Shown: piece after piece, positions 1-9,054 of the stretch
How the letters are laid out: each line of letters begins with the position of its first letter
Position numbering within the stretch: the first letter of the stretch is position 1
Made by a program: the position numbers and the translations under genes
The notes under the pieces: generated by a model
Told to the model about the DNA's origin: nothing
Seen by the model: only the letters and a program-made list of their open reading frames with translations
Databases searched by the model: none
Source: Caballeronia sp. GAFFF1
GTDB lineage: Bacteria > Pseudomonadota > Gammaproteobacteria > Burkholderiales > Burkholderiaceae
Length of the DNA stretch: 64,000 nt
NCBI RefSeq assembly: GCF_023630705.1
Contig: NZ_JALQEM010000041.1
Location: forward strand, 372,001-436,000
Direction of reading: 5' to 3'

Positions 1-1226
1 TCGCCGTCTTTCATCACGAGCGTGATCTTCTTCGGGTCCTGCAAGATGGTGAGGTCCGCGAGCGGATTGCCGTCCACGAGGATGATGTCGGCGAGATAGC
101 CCTCGCGAATCTGGCCCAGCTCGTCGGGCATCATCATCAGTTCGCCGCCGTAGCGCGTCGCGGAAACGAGCACTTCGACCGGCGTCATGCCGATGTAATC
201 GACGAAGTACTGAAGGTCGCGCGCGTTGGTGCCGTGCGGCATCCACGCGAAGCCGTAATCGCCGCCCGGCAGAACGCGGATGCCGCGCTTGTGCATCTTG
301 CGCAGCGTTTCGGCGGCGGTTTCGAGCTCGCGCTTGTAGCCCATCTTCGTCGCCATTTCCTCCGTGATGCCCCACTTCTCCGCGTGATACAGCGTGCTGA
401 TGAGCCAGCCGATGCCCGGCGCAACGAAGTGCTTCTCCTTGTTGGCTTCAAGCATGTCGAGCGCTTCTTCGTCGGCAAAGCTCGCGTGGAAGATGAGTTC
501 GAGACCGTGCCGCACGCATTGCTTGACCGATTCGCTCGACCGCGCATGCGCCGCCACGCGCTTGCCCGCGCGCTTGGCTTCGGCCGCGAGCATCGCGATT
601 TCTTCTTCCGAGAACGGCGAGGATTCCGCCGAAATGCCCGCGATGTACTCACCCGACAGATTGATCTTCAGGTGATCGACGCCGTACTTGACGAACATGC
701 GCGTGGTCGCGCGCATTTCTTCGGGGCCGCTCACGACCGCGCCGAAGTTCAGTTCCTTGAACGGCATGTGCGGCAGCGTGTTATCGGCGAGGCCGCCGAG
801 AATGGTGATTTCCTGACTGCCCGCGAGATAGCGCGGCCCCGGAAACTCGCCGGCATTGACGGCATTGCGCAGCACCACATCGAGCCGCGGCTTCGCGGCG
901 GCCGCGCCGAGCGCCGACGTCCAGCCCATTTCGAGGTAGCGCTTCGCCACGCGCACGCACCACAACATGTGCTCCTCGGGCGGCATGAACTGGATGGCGG
1001 ATAGCGAAGGCTGGTCGTTCCACGAGAAATGCGTGTGCGCCTCGGTCATGCCGGGCATCAGGAACGCGCCGCGGCCGTCGATGCGCCGCGCGTCGGGCGC
1101 GCTGATCGGCGCTTCCTCGCGCGCCACGCGCACGATGCGGCGGCCATCGACGAGCACCTGGCCTTTGAAGGGCTGGGCGCCGCTGCCATCGAAAATGGAT
1201 ACGTTGTCGAACAGGATCGAACTCAT
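1..1226 (-). CDS. Amidohydrolase family protein (3' end outside window)
   Basis: Metal-dependent amidohydrolase of the imidazolonepropionase/prolidase-like type; the first 408 residues are visible and the C-terminus runs off the left edge. It starts at ATG 1226 behind a strong GGAGGAG site. The usual metal ligands are recognisable: an HxH pair at residues 64-66 (HTHF), a lysine in LKINLSG, a histidine in AAHARSS, another in FHASF, and the late aspartate in GGDYGF. It probably hydrolyses a cyclic or linear amide or carbamate in the cytoplasm. It is the third gene of a minus-strand operon behind a fumarylacetoacetase-family hydrolase and an alpha/beta hydrolase, 143 bp after the latter, so it likely acts in the same pathway. 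The substrate cannot be read from the sequence. Confidence 0.88.
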   Translation of the reverse strand, partial: MSSILFDNVSIFDGSGAQPFKGQVLVDGRRIVRVAREEAPISAPDARRIDGRGAFLMPGMTEAHTHFSWNDQPSLSAIQFMPPEEHMLWCVRVAKRYLEMGWTSALGAAAAKPRLDVVLRNAVNAGEFPGPRYLAGSQEITILGGLADNTLPHMPFKELNFGAVVSGPEEMRATTRMFVKYGVDHLKINLSGEYIAGISAESSPFSEEEIAMLAAEAKRAGKRVAAHARSSESVKQCVRHGLELIFHASFADEEALDMLEANKEKHFVAPGIGWLISTLYHAEKWGITEEMATKMGYKRELETAAETLRKMHKRGIRVLPGGDYGFAWMPHGTNARDLQYFVDYIGMTPVEVLVSATRYGGELMMMPDELGQIREGYLADIILVDGNPLADLTILQDPKKITLVMKDG

Positions 1227-1369
1227 GTCTGTCTCCTCCACGCGGACCCGGCGCGTTCGCGCGGGCCGCCGGTTGATTACGGTCTGACCTGGTGGGTGTT
1301 GGTCCGGCGCCGGTCGGTGGCCGTCTCTGCGGCGCTTGCTCGACGCGGCGTGCCGGCTCGTTCAGTTCC

Positions 1370-2155
1370 TCACTGCGCCGCCTCGTAGAAGCGCTTGAGT
1401 TCCGCCGTCGATTCGGCGGGCTTCTCGAACGTCGTCCAGTGGCCGCAGCCGTTCAGCACGACGACCTGCGCGCCCTTGATGCGCTCGGCCATCGCCTTGA
1501 CGGCATCCGGCTTGCCGACGCCGTCCTGATCGCCGGTGACGAGCAGCGTCGGCACTTCGATGCGCTCGATCTCGGCGGCCTGAGCGCCCGCGAGCGCTTC
1601 GCAGCTTTGCGCGTAGCCTTCGGGCGACTGCCGCATCACGCTTTCGCGCACGAGCGCGAGCGTCACCGGGCGCTGCGACTTCGTCTCGTCGCTGGTCGCG
1701 CCCTTCACGATGGCATCGGCAATCTCCTGCACGCCCGGCACGCCCTTCTCGCGCGCGATTCCGGCGCGCTGGCGCATGCCTTCGCGGCCCGCATCCGGCG
1801 GCGCGACGAGCGGCCCGAATAGCGCGAGGCTCTTCACGAGTTCCGGATGCTTCACGGCCAGATGCTGCGCGACGATGGTGCCCATCGAATGCGCGACGAC
1901 GTCGGCATTCGTCACTTGCATCTCGCGCAGGACGGAGGCGATCGTGTCCACGTACAGATCGATCGACAGCTTCCCTTCAGGCAACGGCGAACGTGCGCTG
2001 CCCGGCAGGTCGAGGCGAATCACCTTCTTCCCTTCGAATGCCGACAGCACCGGCGTCCAGTTGTTCGACGATCCGCCGAGACCGTGGATGCACACGACCG
2101 GCGCGCCTTCGCCATCGGTTTCGATGAATACGCCCTGCACTTCTCTCGTTGCCAT
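1370..2155 (-). CDS. Alpha/beta-fold hydrolase
   Basis: A 261-residue cytoplasmic serine hydrolase. It shows the oxyanion-hole motif HGLGG near residue 25, the nucleophile elbow AHSMGT with Ser about residue 90, an acid region LLVTGDQDG and a late histidine in GCGHWTTFE. The start is taken as ATG 2155, which has GAGGTGG seven bases upstream. A GTG at 2161 overlapping the preceding stop would add two residues but has no room for a ribosome site. It is translationally coupled to the fumarylacetoacetase-family gene before it. The close packing suggests the two enzymes perform consecutive C-C or ester hydrolysis steps. Family assignment is secure; substrate unknown. Confidence 0.9.
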   Translation of the reverse strand: MATREVQGVFIETDGEGAPVVCIHGLGGSSNNWTPVLSAFEGKKVIRLDLPGSARSPLPEGKLSIDLYVDTIASVLREMQVTNADVVAHSMGTIVAQHLAVKHPELVKSLALFGPLVAPPDAGREGMRQRAGIAREKGVPGVQEIADAIVKGATSDETKSQRPVTLALVRESVMRQSPEGYAQSCEALAGAQAAEIERIEVPTLLVTGDQDGVGKPDAVKAMAERIKGAQVVVLNGCGHWTTFEKPAESTAELKRFYEAAQ

Positions 2156-2157
2156 GT

Positions 2158-3036
2158 TCACGCCACCTCGTTTTCAAGAATGCCGATGCCCGGAATCTCC
2201 ATACGCACGACGTCGCCGCTTTGCAGGAATTTCGGAGGATTGAAGCCGATGCCCACGCCCGCGGGCGTGCCCGTCGCGATGACGTCGCCCGGCTGAAGCT
2301 CCATGCCGGCCGAAAGCGTCTCGATGATCGTCGAGATATCGAAGATCAGGCGCTTCGAGTTCGATTCTTGACGCAGCTCGCCGTTGATCCAGCAGCGCAC
2401 GTCGATGTTCTCGGCGTCGATCTCGTCAGCCGTGACGAGAAACGGACCCATCGGGCAGAAGCCGTCGAGCGACTTGCCGATGAACCATTGGCGATGCAGC
2501 TTTTGCAGATCGCGCGCGGTCACGTCGTTGATGATCGTGTAGCCGAAGACGTGGCTCATCGCGTCGGCCTTCTTGATGCCGCGCCCGGCCTTGCCGATCA
2601 CGACGCCGATCTCCACTTCGTAGTCCATCTGCTGCGTCACGTCGGCGTGGCGCGGAATGCGCTCGCCCGTCGCGATGATCGTCGAGACGGGCTTGGTGAA
2701 CACGACCGGCGCTTCCGGAATGTGCTCGCCTGCCTGCGCGCTCTTGTCGAAGCCCGACTTGCTGAACTCTTCGGCGTGGTCGTGATAGTTCTTGCCGACA
2801 CAGAACACGTTGCGGCGCGGCTGGTCGATCGGCGCGAGCAATCGCGCCGAGGCGAGCGGCTTGCCTTCGCCGCGCGGCTTGAGCGTTTCGCGCAGGTCGG
2901 CAAACTGTTGGACCAATTGGACCATGTCGTCGGAGAAGCCGTCGCAAAGCTCGGACACCGGCCAGTACTTCTCGCCTTCCGCATCCACGACAGCGACCGT
3001 TTTCGCGCCATCTACCCGCAAAGTTGCTAATTTCAT
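2158..3036 (-). CDS. Fumarylacetoacetate hydrolase family protein
   Basis: A 292-residue protein of the FAH / 2-hydroxyhepta-2,4-diene-1,7-dioate isomerase superfamily, which cleaves or isomerises beta-diketo acids or hydroxymuconate-type products using a divalent metal. Visible family signatures include NVFCVGKNYHDHAEE, the acidic metal ligands in MDYEVEIGVVIGK and NDVTARDLQ, and the C-terminal DVIATGTPAGVG. It is the first gene of a minus-strand operon and diverges from the FadR-type regulator at 3162, so the 125-bp gap between them is the likely control region. Related enzymes sit in ring-cleavage or sugar-acid pathways, and this gene could belong to either. Confidence 0.92.
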   Translation of the reverse strand: MKLATLRVDGAKTVAVVDAEGEKYWPVSELCDGFSDDMVQLVQQFADLRETLKPRGEGKPLASARLLAPIDQPRRNVFCVGKNYHDHAEEFSKSGFDKSAQAGEHIPEAPVVFTKPVSTIIATGERIPRHADVTQQMDYEVEIGVVIGKAGRGIKKADAMSHVFGYTIINDVTARDLQKLHRQWFIGKSLDGFCPMGPFLVTADEIDAENIDVRCWINGELRQESNSKRLIFDISTIIETLSAGMELQPGDVIATGTPAGVGIGFNPPKFLQSGDVVRMEIPGIGILENEVA

Positions 3037-3110
3037 GGTGGGCCTTTAATCTAGACTTGTCGGTGAATCTGGAGCCACTCTAGGACCAAAAAAGGACAAA
3101 GAGAACTAGG

Positions 3111-3137
3111 GTTAACCAATCATCGGTACCAATTGGT
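3111..3137. promoter_or_regulatory. Candidate FadR/GntR-type operator
   Basis: Between the divergent hydrolase operon and the GntR-type regulator gene lies a perfect 10-bp palindrome ACCAATTGGT (3128-3137), preceded by a half-site TAACCAAT ending at 3120. FCD-type GntR regulators typically bind short TGGT...ACCA dyads in their own divergent promoter. The position, just upstream of the regulator start, suits autoregulation. Binding is inferred. Confidence 0.45.
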
Positions 3138-3161
3138 CTTCAAGGATGAGCAGGAAAAGTC

Positions 3162-3887
3162 ATGAGCAGCGTCGACGAAATCAGGCTGACAGTCAGGTCC
3201 AAAGGAGCGCGCGAGCTCGCCCACTATCTCGAAGAGGCAATCCGCAGCGGCCGGCTGGGCGTGGGCGTGCGTCTGCCGCCGGAGCGCGAGTTGAGCGAAG
3301 AGTTCGGCGCGTCGCGCGGCGCGGTGCGCCGCGTGCTCGCGGATCTCAAGGAACGCGGGCTCATTCGCCAGGCGGTGGGCAGCGGCACGTTCGTGATGCC
3401 GGGCGGGATGTCGACAGGCCTGGTGGCGCCGCCCGAGCCGCAACCGGAGTCAAAGAGCGACGTCGTGCAGACGAGCCCCGCCGAACTGATGGAAGCGCGG
3501 CTCCTGATCGAACCGCTGATGCCGGGATTGATCGTGCGCTATGCGACGGTCGCCGACTTCACGCACATGACCGAGTGCATCGAGCGTTCGGAAGCGGCGC
3601 CGAGCATCGAAGAATTCGAACACTGGGATGGGGAGTTGCATCGCGCGTTCGCGGTGGCGACGCATAACAGCTTTTTTCTGCGCGTGCTGGAATTGACGAA
3701 CGAAGTGCGCGAACAAGGCGAATGGGGACGCCTGAAGCGCAAGTCGCTCACGCCCGAGCGGCGCAGTCAGTACGAAGCGCAACACCGCGCCATCGTGGAT
3801 GCGCTTCGGGATCGCGATGCGGAGCTGGCTTGCGAGCTACTGACCGGGCATCTGCTTCAGATTCGCGAGAACCTCTTCGGGCGTTGA
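3162..3887 (+). CDS. FadR/GntR-family regulator (FCD domain)
   Basis: A 241-residue transcription factor. A winged-helix GntR domain occupies about residues 15-78 (RLPPERELSEEFGASRGAVRRVL is the recognition-helix region), followed by an all-helical FCD ligand domain from about residue 105. That domain shows the DxxLHRAF and later histidine residues that usually coordinate a metal and bind small carboxylic acids. It starts at ATG 3162 with AGGAAAAG upstream. Being divergent from the hydrolase operon and upstream of an ABC importer, it most likely represses one or both, with a pathway intermediate as effector. That role is inference from position. Confidence 0.92.
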   Translation: MSSVDEIRLTVRSKGARELAHYLEEAIRSGRLGVGVRLPPERELSEEFGASRGAVRRVLADLKERGLIRQAVGSGTFVMPGGMSTGLVAPPEPQPESKSDVVQTSPAELMEARLLIEPLMPGLIVRYATVADFTHMTECIERSEAAPSIEEFEHWDGELHRAFAVATHNSFFLRVLELTNEVREQGEWGRLKRKSLTPERRSQYEAQHRAIVDALRDRDAELACELLTGHLLQIRENLFGR

Positions 3888-4282
3888 AGCAGTCACTTGC
3901 CGCCGCCCGCATCGCCACGCTTTTCGCGGACTCATTCACCGCATGAGTCCGTGCGTGCGTTTCATCGGGAAAGCTCTAATCGAAGCGCCGAAAATAGCTG
4001 CATATAGTGGCTCTGTTCTTTTTCCCGCCTGTGCGCTGCATAAACCAAAATATGAGACAACCGCGCGATTCAGTGCGTCATGCCCGCCGCGATTCCCGTT
4101 TCTGAGCGCCAAGACGCGAATAAATACGCATTCAGAGCTTCATCGAAACGCATCGAAAGAAAATCATCATCGACGTCTTTCCAATGTGAAAGCCGCTCTG
4201 AAGTGATTAGCAAGCGATCACCCATTATCTGGACGCAATCGACGACACGTCGACTCGCATCGACCAAGAAACGGAGGTGGAC
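3888..4282. other. 395-bp non-coding stretch before the ABC importer
   Basis: No convincing gene. Short open frames here lack ribosome sites and typical codon use. It is less GC-rich than its flanks and presumably holds the promoter of the importer operon. I see no clear palindrome or terminator. Confidence 0.5.
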
Positions 4283-5401
4283 ATGACGCAGAACGGCAAC
4301 GCAAAAGACGGCAGCACGAAAGACGATAACCACAGCATCAGCACCGCGCGGCGCGGCCTGATGCAGGGCGCGGGGCTCGGCGCGGCGCTCTCGCTGCTGG
4401 GCGGCGTCACGGGCGCGGGCGGGTTGATTTCGAGCGCTCAGGCTGCCGAATCCGCATTTCCGCAGCACAAGAAATGGAAGATCGTGTTCGTCAATCACGT
4501 CACCACGAATCCGTTCTTCGTGCCGACGCAATACGGCATACAGGACGCGTGCTCGCTCTTCGGCATGGACTATCAGTGGACCGGCTCGGCCACGTCCGAT
4601 GCCGGCGAAATGGTGCGCGCCGTGAACTCCGCGATCGCCGCGAAAGCCGATGCGATCGCCGTGCCGATTGTCGATCCGACTGCATTTGACAAGCCGATAC
4701 AAGCCGCGCTTGATGCCGGCATTCCGGTGTTCGCCTATAACGCCGACGCGCCGCGTGGCAAGACGAGTCCGCGTCTCGCGTATATCGGACAGGAACTGTA
4801 TCTCTCCGGTTATCAGATGGGCGAGCGCATTGCGAGTCTCGTCGACAGCGGCATGGTGGCGCTCTTCATCTCGACGCCGGGTCAGTTGAACATCCAGCCG
4901 CGTCTGGACGGCGCGAGCGATGCCATCAAGAAGTCCGGCAAGAAGATCGACATTCAGACCGTGGCGACGGGCGCGACGGTCAACGAGGAACTGTCCAAGA
5001 TCAAGTCGTTCTATCTGGGACACCAAAACCTCAAAGGCATGTTCGCCGTCGATGCAGGCAGCACGCAAGGCGTCGCGCAAGTGATGAAGGAATCGAACCT
5101 GCCGTCGAAGGGCGTGCATGGCGGCGGTTTCGACCTGTTGCCGCAAACCGTTCAGCTGATCCACGAAGGCTTCCTCGATTTCACCATCGACCAGCAGCCG
5201 TATGTGCAGGGCTTCTATACCGTGGTGGAAGCGTTCACGTTCCTCGCGTCGGGCGGACTTGTCGGACCGGCGAATATCAACACGGGTCTCAAGTTCGTGA
5301 CCAAGGCGACCGTCGAGCCGTACCTCAATACGTCGACGCGTTATGAAGGCAAGACCACCAAGCCGCAAATCGTTCCGATGAGCGGCGCGATCAAGTCCTG
5401 A
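4283..5401 (+). CDS. Sugar-type ABC transporter substrate-binding protein
   Basis: A 372-residue periplasmic binding protein of the ribose/galactose (PBP1) type. The N-terminus carries a twin-arginine-like signal (TARRGLMQGAGLGAALSLLGG, cleavage near AQAAES), so export by the Tat route is likely. The body has the expected features: KIVFVNHVTTNPFF at the start of domain 1, AIAVPIVDPTAF, and GIPVFAYNADAP. ATG 4283 is chosen because GGAGG sits five bases upstream; the in-frame GTG at 4277 lies inside that site. It is the first gene of a three-gene importer, and its stop overlaps the permease start by one base. The ligand is probably a sugar or polyol. Confidence 0.9.
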   Translation: MTQNGNAKDGSTKDDNHSISTARRGLMQGAGLGAALSLLGGVTGAGGLISSAQAAESAFPQHKKWKIVFVNHVTTNPFFVPTQYGIQDACSLFGMDYQWTGSATSDAGEMVRAVNSAIAAKADAIAVPIVDPTAFDKPIQAALDAGIPVFAYNADAPRGKTSPRLAYIGQELYLSGYQMGERIASLVDSGMVALFISTPGQLNIQPRLDGASDAIKKSGKKIDIQTVATGATVNEELSKIKSFYLGHQNLKGMFAVDAGSTQGVAQVMKESNLPSKGVHGGGFDLLPQTVQLIHEGFLDFTIDQQPYVQGFYTVVEAFTFLASGGLVGPANINTGLKFVTKATVEPYLNTSTRYEGKTTKPQIVPMSGAIKS

Positions 5402-6411
5402 TGAATACGCTGAACGAGCCGGGCAAAACACACGGCGCCGCGCCGGTCGCGAGACCGCGCGGCGCGCTCTTCGCGCAATGGGCGGCCGAGTTGCGGATAC
5501 TGCTCGTCGCGGTGCTGCTCGCCGCGTACTTTCAGGTCGTCAACCACGACTTCCTGCTCTCCAACGCGAGCCTCGTCAACCTGTCGCAGTTCATCGCGCC
5601 GGTGGCGATCATCGCGCTGGGCGAAATCATGCTGATGATCGGCGGCGATATCGATCTGTCGGCGGGCATGGTGTTCGCGTTCGCCCCGTTCATGATGGTC
5701 TTCGCCAACGATGCCGGCGCGCCGATGTGGCTCGCCGTCATCGCGGGCCTCGTCGCGGCGGCCATCATCGGCTTCGTGAACGGCGCGGTGACGGTATATC
5801 TGCGCCTGCCCTCCTTCGTCACGACGCTCGGCACGCTGTTCCTCATCAACGGCATCACCCTCACGGTTTCGCGCGGCACGCCGGTCGCGACGCCCGGCTC
5901 GCCGGAGTTCGCCGCCGTCATGGGCGCGTGGGGCTATAGCGAGATCATCTGGACGGTCGGGCTCGCGATCATCATGCATGTGCTGTTGCGGCACACGCGC
6001 TGGGGCCTGCATACTCAGGCGGCGGGCGCGAATCCGCTTGGCGCGGGCGAAGCGGGCATTCTCGTGAACCGGCTGCGCCTCGGTAACTTCGTTCTCGCGG
6101 CCGTGCTCGCGGGTCTCACGGGCATACTCGAAGGCTTTCGCATCACGTCGATCGATCCGCAAGCGGGCGGCAATCAGATCATGTTTCTCGCGGTCGCGGC
6201 AGCCGTGATCGGCGGCACGCCGTTGACGGGCGGCTCGGGCACGATCGTCGGCGGCGTGATCGGCGCGGCGGTGCTCGGCATCCTGAACGACGGCTTCACG
6301 CTCATCGGCATCAACGCGTTCACGTTCAACATCATTCTCGGCGCCGCGATTCTCGCCGCGATGATCTTCAACATTCACGTCGGGCGCATTCGCCGCAAGG
6401 GAGGACGGTAA
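5401..6411 (+). CDS. Sugar-type ABC transporter permease
   Basis: A 336-residue inner-membrane protein of the RbsC/branched-chain permease family, with about nine hydrophobic segments. The family hallmark IGGDIDLSAG follows the third membrane segment (near residue 80), and the conserved stretch GANPLGAGEAGI, which includes the coupling loop, lies in the middle. Its ATG overlaps the stop of the binding-protein gene (TGATG) and its stop overlaps the ATPase start (TAATG), so the three genes are translated as one unit. Confidence 0.92.
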   Translation: MNTLNEPGKTHGAAPVARPRGALFAQWAAELRILLVAVLLAAYFQVVNHDFLLSNASLVNLSQFIAPVAIIALGEIMLMIGGDIDLSAGMVFAFAPFMMVFANDAGAPMWLAVIAGLVAAAIIGFVNGAVTVYLRLPSFVTTLGTLFLINGITLTVSRGTPVATPGSPEFAAVMGAWGYSEIIWTVGLAIIMHVLLRHTRWGLHTQAAGANPLGAGEAGILVNRLRLGNFVLAAVLAGLTGILEGFRITSIDPQAGGNQIMFLAVAAAVIGGTPLTGGSGTIVGGVIGAAVLGILNDGFTLIGINAFTFNIILGAAILAAMIFNIHVGRIRRKGGR

Positions 6412-7208
6412 TGGCTGAAGCGCAAACCGCCGCGCCCGATCTCGCCTTGCGCGGCGACAACCTAGTGAAACGCTTCGGCGCGGTGACCGCGCTCGACGGC
6501 GTCTCGCTCACGCTCGGCAAGGGCGAGATTCTCGGCGTGCTCGGCGACAACGGCGCGGGCAAGTCCACGCTCGTCAAGATTCTCACGGGCTTTCATCAGC
6601 AGACTAGCGGCACGCTGCACGTGCACGGCCAGGAAACGCTGATCCGTTCCGTCGATCACGCGCGTTCGCTCGGCATCGAATGCGTGTATCAGGACCTCGC
6701 GCTCGCCAATTCGCTCAGCATCTACCACAACATGTTTCTGAACCGCGAGATCGTGCGGCGCGGGCCGCTCAGTCTCCTGCGGCTCGTGGATCACAAGCAG
6801 ATGCGCGAGCGCGCGGCGCAATGTCTCGACGATATCGGCGTGCATGTGCCGTCCGTCGATTTGCCGGTGGAGCGTCTGTCGGGCGGTCAGCGTCAGGCGA
6901 TCGCCGTGGCGCGCGCCGTCAATTCGAACGCGCGCATTCTGCTGCTCGACGAACCGCTCGCCGCAATGGGCGCGCGCGAAGCGGGGCTCATCATCGACCT
7001 CGTGCTGCGGCTCAAGGAGAAAGGCGGGCTGTCGATCATCATGATCATGCACAACTACGCGCAGACGCTCGACATAGCGGATCGCATCATGTTGATGCAG
7101 CGCGGCCGCGTCACATATGAGCAGCGCAGCGCGAATACCTCGGTTGCCGAACTGATGGATATCGTGCGGCGTGAATATCGCGCGATGCGGGCAGCCACGG
7201 CGCATTGA
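6411..7208 (+). CDS. Sugar-type ABC transporter ATP-binding protein
   Basis: A 265-residue single nucleotide-binding domain. Walker A is GDNGAGKST (residues 45-53), the Q-loop glutamine is in VYQDLAL (about 94), the signature is LSGGQ (156-160), and Walker B is ILLLDEP (176-182). The D-loop region reads AAMGARE, so the common LD dipeptide is not obvious. Many sugar importers of this class have a tandem-domain ATPase of about 500 residues. This one is half-size, so it should work as a homodimer. A GGGAGGA site precedes the ATG. Last gene of the importer operon. Confidence 0.92.
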   Translation: MAEAQTAAPDLALRGDNLVKRFGAVTALDGVSLTLGKGEILGVLGDNGAGKSTLVKILTGFHQQTSGTLHVHGQETLIRSVDHARSLGIECVYQDLALANSLSIYHNMFLNREIVRRGPLSLLRLVDHKQMRERAAQCLDDIGVHVPSVDLPVERLSGGQRQAIAVARAVNSNARILLLDEPLAAMGAREAGLIIDLVLRLKEKGGLSIIMIMHNYAQTLDIADRIMLMQRGRVTYEQRSANTSVAELMDIVRREYRAMRAATAH

Positions 7209-7253
7209 ACGCGCTTGGCCGAAGCGCGAACGTTACTCGACTTCCCGCCCGCC

Positions 7254-7297
7254 GATAAAACCGATGCCGCGAGCATGATGCAAGCCCGCGGCATCGG
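7254..7297 (-). terminator. Rho-independent terminator for the tannase-family gene
   Basis: An 11-bp perfect stem (CCGATGCCGCG at 7261-7271 with its complement at 7287-7297) and a 15-nt loop. Read on the minus strand it is followed by TTTTAT, so it terminates the minus-strand gene that ends at 7312. The stem could also slow plus-strand transcription out of the ABC operon. Confidence 0.75.
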
Positions 7298-7311
7298 TCA
7301 TCAAACAGCCA

Positions 7312-9054
7312 CTACTGCGCCGCGCACGTAAAGCTCGACGCGACGTTCACATCGCCCGAACCGTTATAGCGCGGGAAGGTCGGGTACTCGCAGAGCGGGC
7401 GCGTGCGGCCCGGCACGCCCGTCTTGTCCGCGACGATCTGCGCAGGCGGCGTTACGCCCTTCTCGACCCAGTTCTCGAGCGTCGTCAGCGAGTCCCATCC
7501 CGCATTGAAGATGCTGCTGATCGAGTGCCCGTAGCCGGGAATCTCGTAATAGCGCACGAAATTGCTCACCGTGGACGCGCCCATCGTCTGACGCAGACGC
7601 TGGTAATACTGCTCAGTGGCCTGCGTGCTGACGAGCGCATCGGACATGCCGTGCGCCATCAGGATCTTGCCGCCCTTCGCATTGAACGCGGACAGGTCCG
7701 TCTTGTTCACGTCCTGCTCGGCCGTCAGCGCGCTGATCCGTGCCTGATACGCGCCCGGGTTTTGCGGATCGACCGTGAGCGAGTTGACGCTCGGATCACG
7801 CGCCACGAAGTAGCGAATCCACTGATCCCAGAAGACGCTGAAGTAAGGCGCGGTGGCAGGCATGGGACTCGCCGGCTGCACCAGGTTCAACGCGAGGGCA
7901 ATGACGGTCGGCTGCACCGCCGATGCATTGACCACGCCCAGGTCTGCGCCCCACACGTTGAAGCCGGGATACTGCGTCTCTCCGCTTGCCAGTGGGTAAC
8001 TGAACGTGATCGGCGTCGCGTAGACCTTGAGCGCCGTGATCTGCGCATCGGAGAGGCACGTGTCGCCCGTGTCCGCGCCGTTCGCGCATCGCAGCGGCGT
8101 GCCGTTCACCGTCGCGGTCGCCGGATCGAAGCTCGCATTGCAGGCGGCCACGTTGCTGATGAGACCGTCCGCTACGCCGTCGAGCGCATCGCAGGCGGAC
8201 ACCGCGGCATCGAGCAGCACCTTGCGCTTCGCCTGATTCGGATACGCGCCCGGCTGCGCGAGCGCGCGCGTGATGCGGCCAAACTGAAGGTCCAGCGTCG
8301 CCGCATTCCATGCCGGATACAGCACGATGGAGCCGTCCCAGTCCTGCGGCCAACGCTGGACGACCGCCAGCGCCTCGCGTCCGCCGGACGAGCCGCCTGC
8401 GAAGTAGGCGCGCTTGGGCTTGTCCACCGCATAGCGCTTGCCGATCAGATAGACCGCCGCATCGCGCGTTTTCTTGAGCGCATCGCCGGAGAAGTTCGCG
8501 ACGGCTTCGTCGTTGGTGCCGAACGAACCGTCGCGGCTGCCGAGCGCGCCGGCCTGATGGCCGGAATCGCTCGCGAATACCGCATAGCCGCGAGCGAGCG
8601 GCGCGGGCTGTGTCGTCGGGCCGGCCGGGACGTTGCCGCCCACGGCGGGTATCGTGCCGTCGTAGCCGCCGCCGCCGAACATCATCGCCTTGCTGTTCCA
8701 CTGCGTCGGCATCGCGACCTGGAAGTTGATCTTCGGCGCGGTCTGATCGACGGGCGCAATCGATCCGCTCACGAGGCAATACTCGGGCGTCGCCGTGACG
8801 CCCGTTCCGGATGCGGGCACGATCGCGGCGGCGGCGACGGTCGCGCCCGTCGTCGGCAAACCGATCGCGCTTGCAGGCACGCTCATTCCCGCGAGTTGCG
8901 CACAACTGAGCGCAGCGGTCGGCGGCGTGCCGTTGTTGTTATCGTCGTTTCCGCCATGACACGCGGCAAGCGCCAGCGCGGCAAACGGCGCAGCCGCCAC
9001 CGCTGCCTTGTTGACGTACCGGATATAGCGAGGCCTGCAGAATGCTTCGGGCAT
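7312..9054 (-). CDS. Tannase/feruloyl esterase family lipoprotein
   Basis: A 580-residue alpha/beta hydrolase of the tannase/feruloyl esterase family (PF07519 type), predicted to cleave aromatic ester bonds outside the cytoplasm. ATG 9054 is chosen because AGGAGGAAGGAG lies just before it; an upstream in-frame start lacks this. The N-terminus is a lipoprotein signal with lipobox LAAC (Cys32). The nucleophile motif is AGGSSGG (Ser222), the acid is in MAHGMSDALV and the histidine in GYGHSISS. A calcium-site-like CDALDGVADGLI is present. The cysteines that normally sit next to the catalytic Ser and His in this family are Gly221 and Ser here. It is a single-gene unit with its own terminator. Confidence 0.88.
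   Translation of the reverse strand: MPEAFCRPRYIRYVNKAAVAAAPFAALALAACHGGNDDNNNGTPPTAALSCAQLAGMSVPASAIGLPTTGATVAAAAIVPASGTGVTATPEYCLVSGSIAPVDQTAPKINFQVAMPTQWNSKAMMFGGGGYDGTIPAVGGNVPAGPTTQPAPLARGYAVFASDSGHQAGALGSRDGSFGTNDEAVANFSGDALKKTRDAAVYLIGKRYAVDKPKRAYFAGGSSGGREALAVVQRWPQDWDGSIVLYPAWNAATLDLQFGRITRALAQPGAYPNQAKRKVLLDAAVSACDALDGVADGLISNVAACNASFDPATATVNGTPLRCANGADTGDTCLSDAQITALKVYATPITFSYPLASGETQYPGFNVWGADLGVVNASAVQPTVIALALNLVQPASPMPATAPYFSVFWDQWIRYFVARDPSVNSLTVDPQNPGAYQARISALTAEQDVNKTDLSAFNAKGGKILMAHGMSDALVSTQATEQYYQRLRQTMGASTVSNFVRYYEIPGYGHSISSIFNAGWDSLTTLENWVEKGVTPPAQIVADKTGVPGRTRPLCEYPTFPRYNGSGDVNVASSFTCAAQ

Noticed and set aside
3943..4206. An 87-codon frame between the FCD regulator and the ABC importer
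   Set aside because: No ribosome site, atypical codon use and no hydrophobic or domain pattern; treated as intergenic.
4070..5431. A 453-codon minus-strand frame opposite the sugar-binding protein gene
   Set aside because: Shadow of a gene with a signal peptide, a good ribosome site and family motifs.
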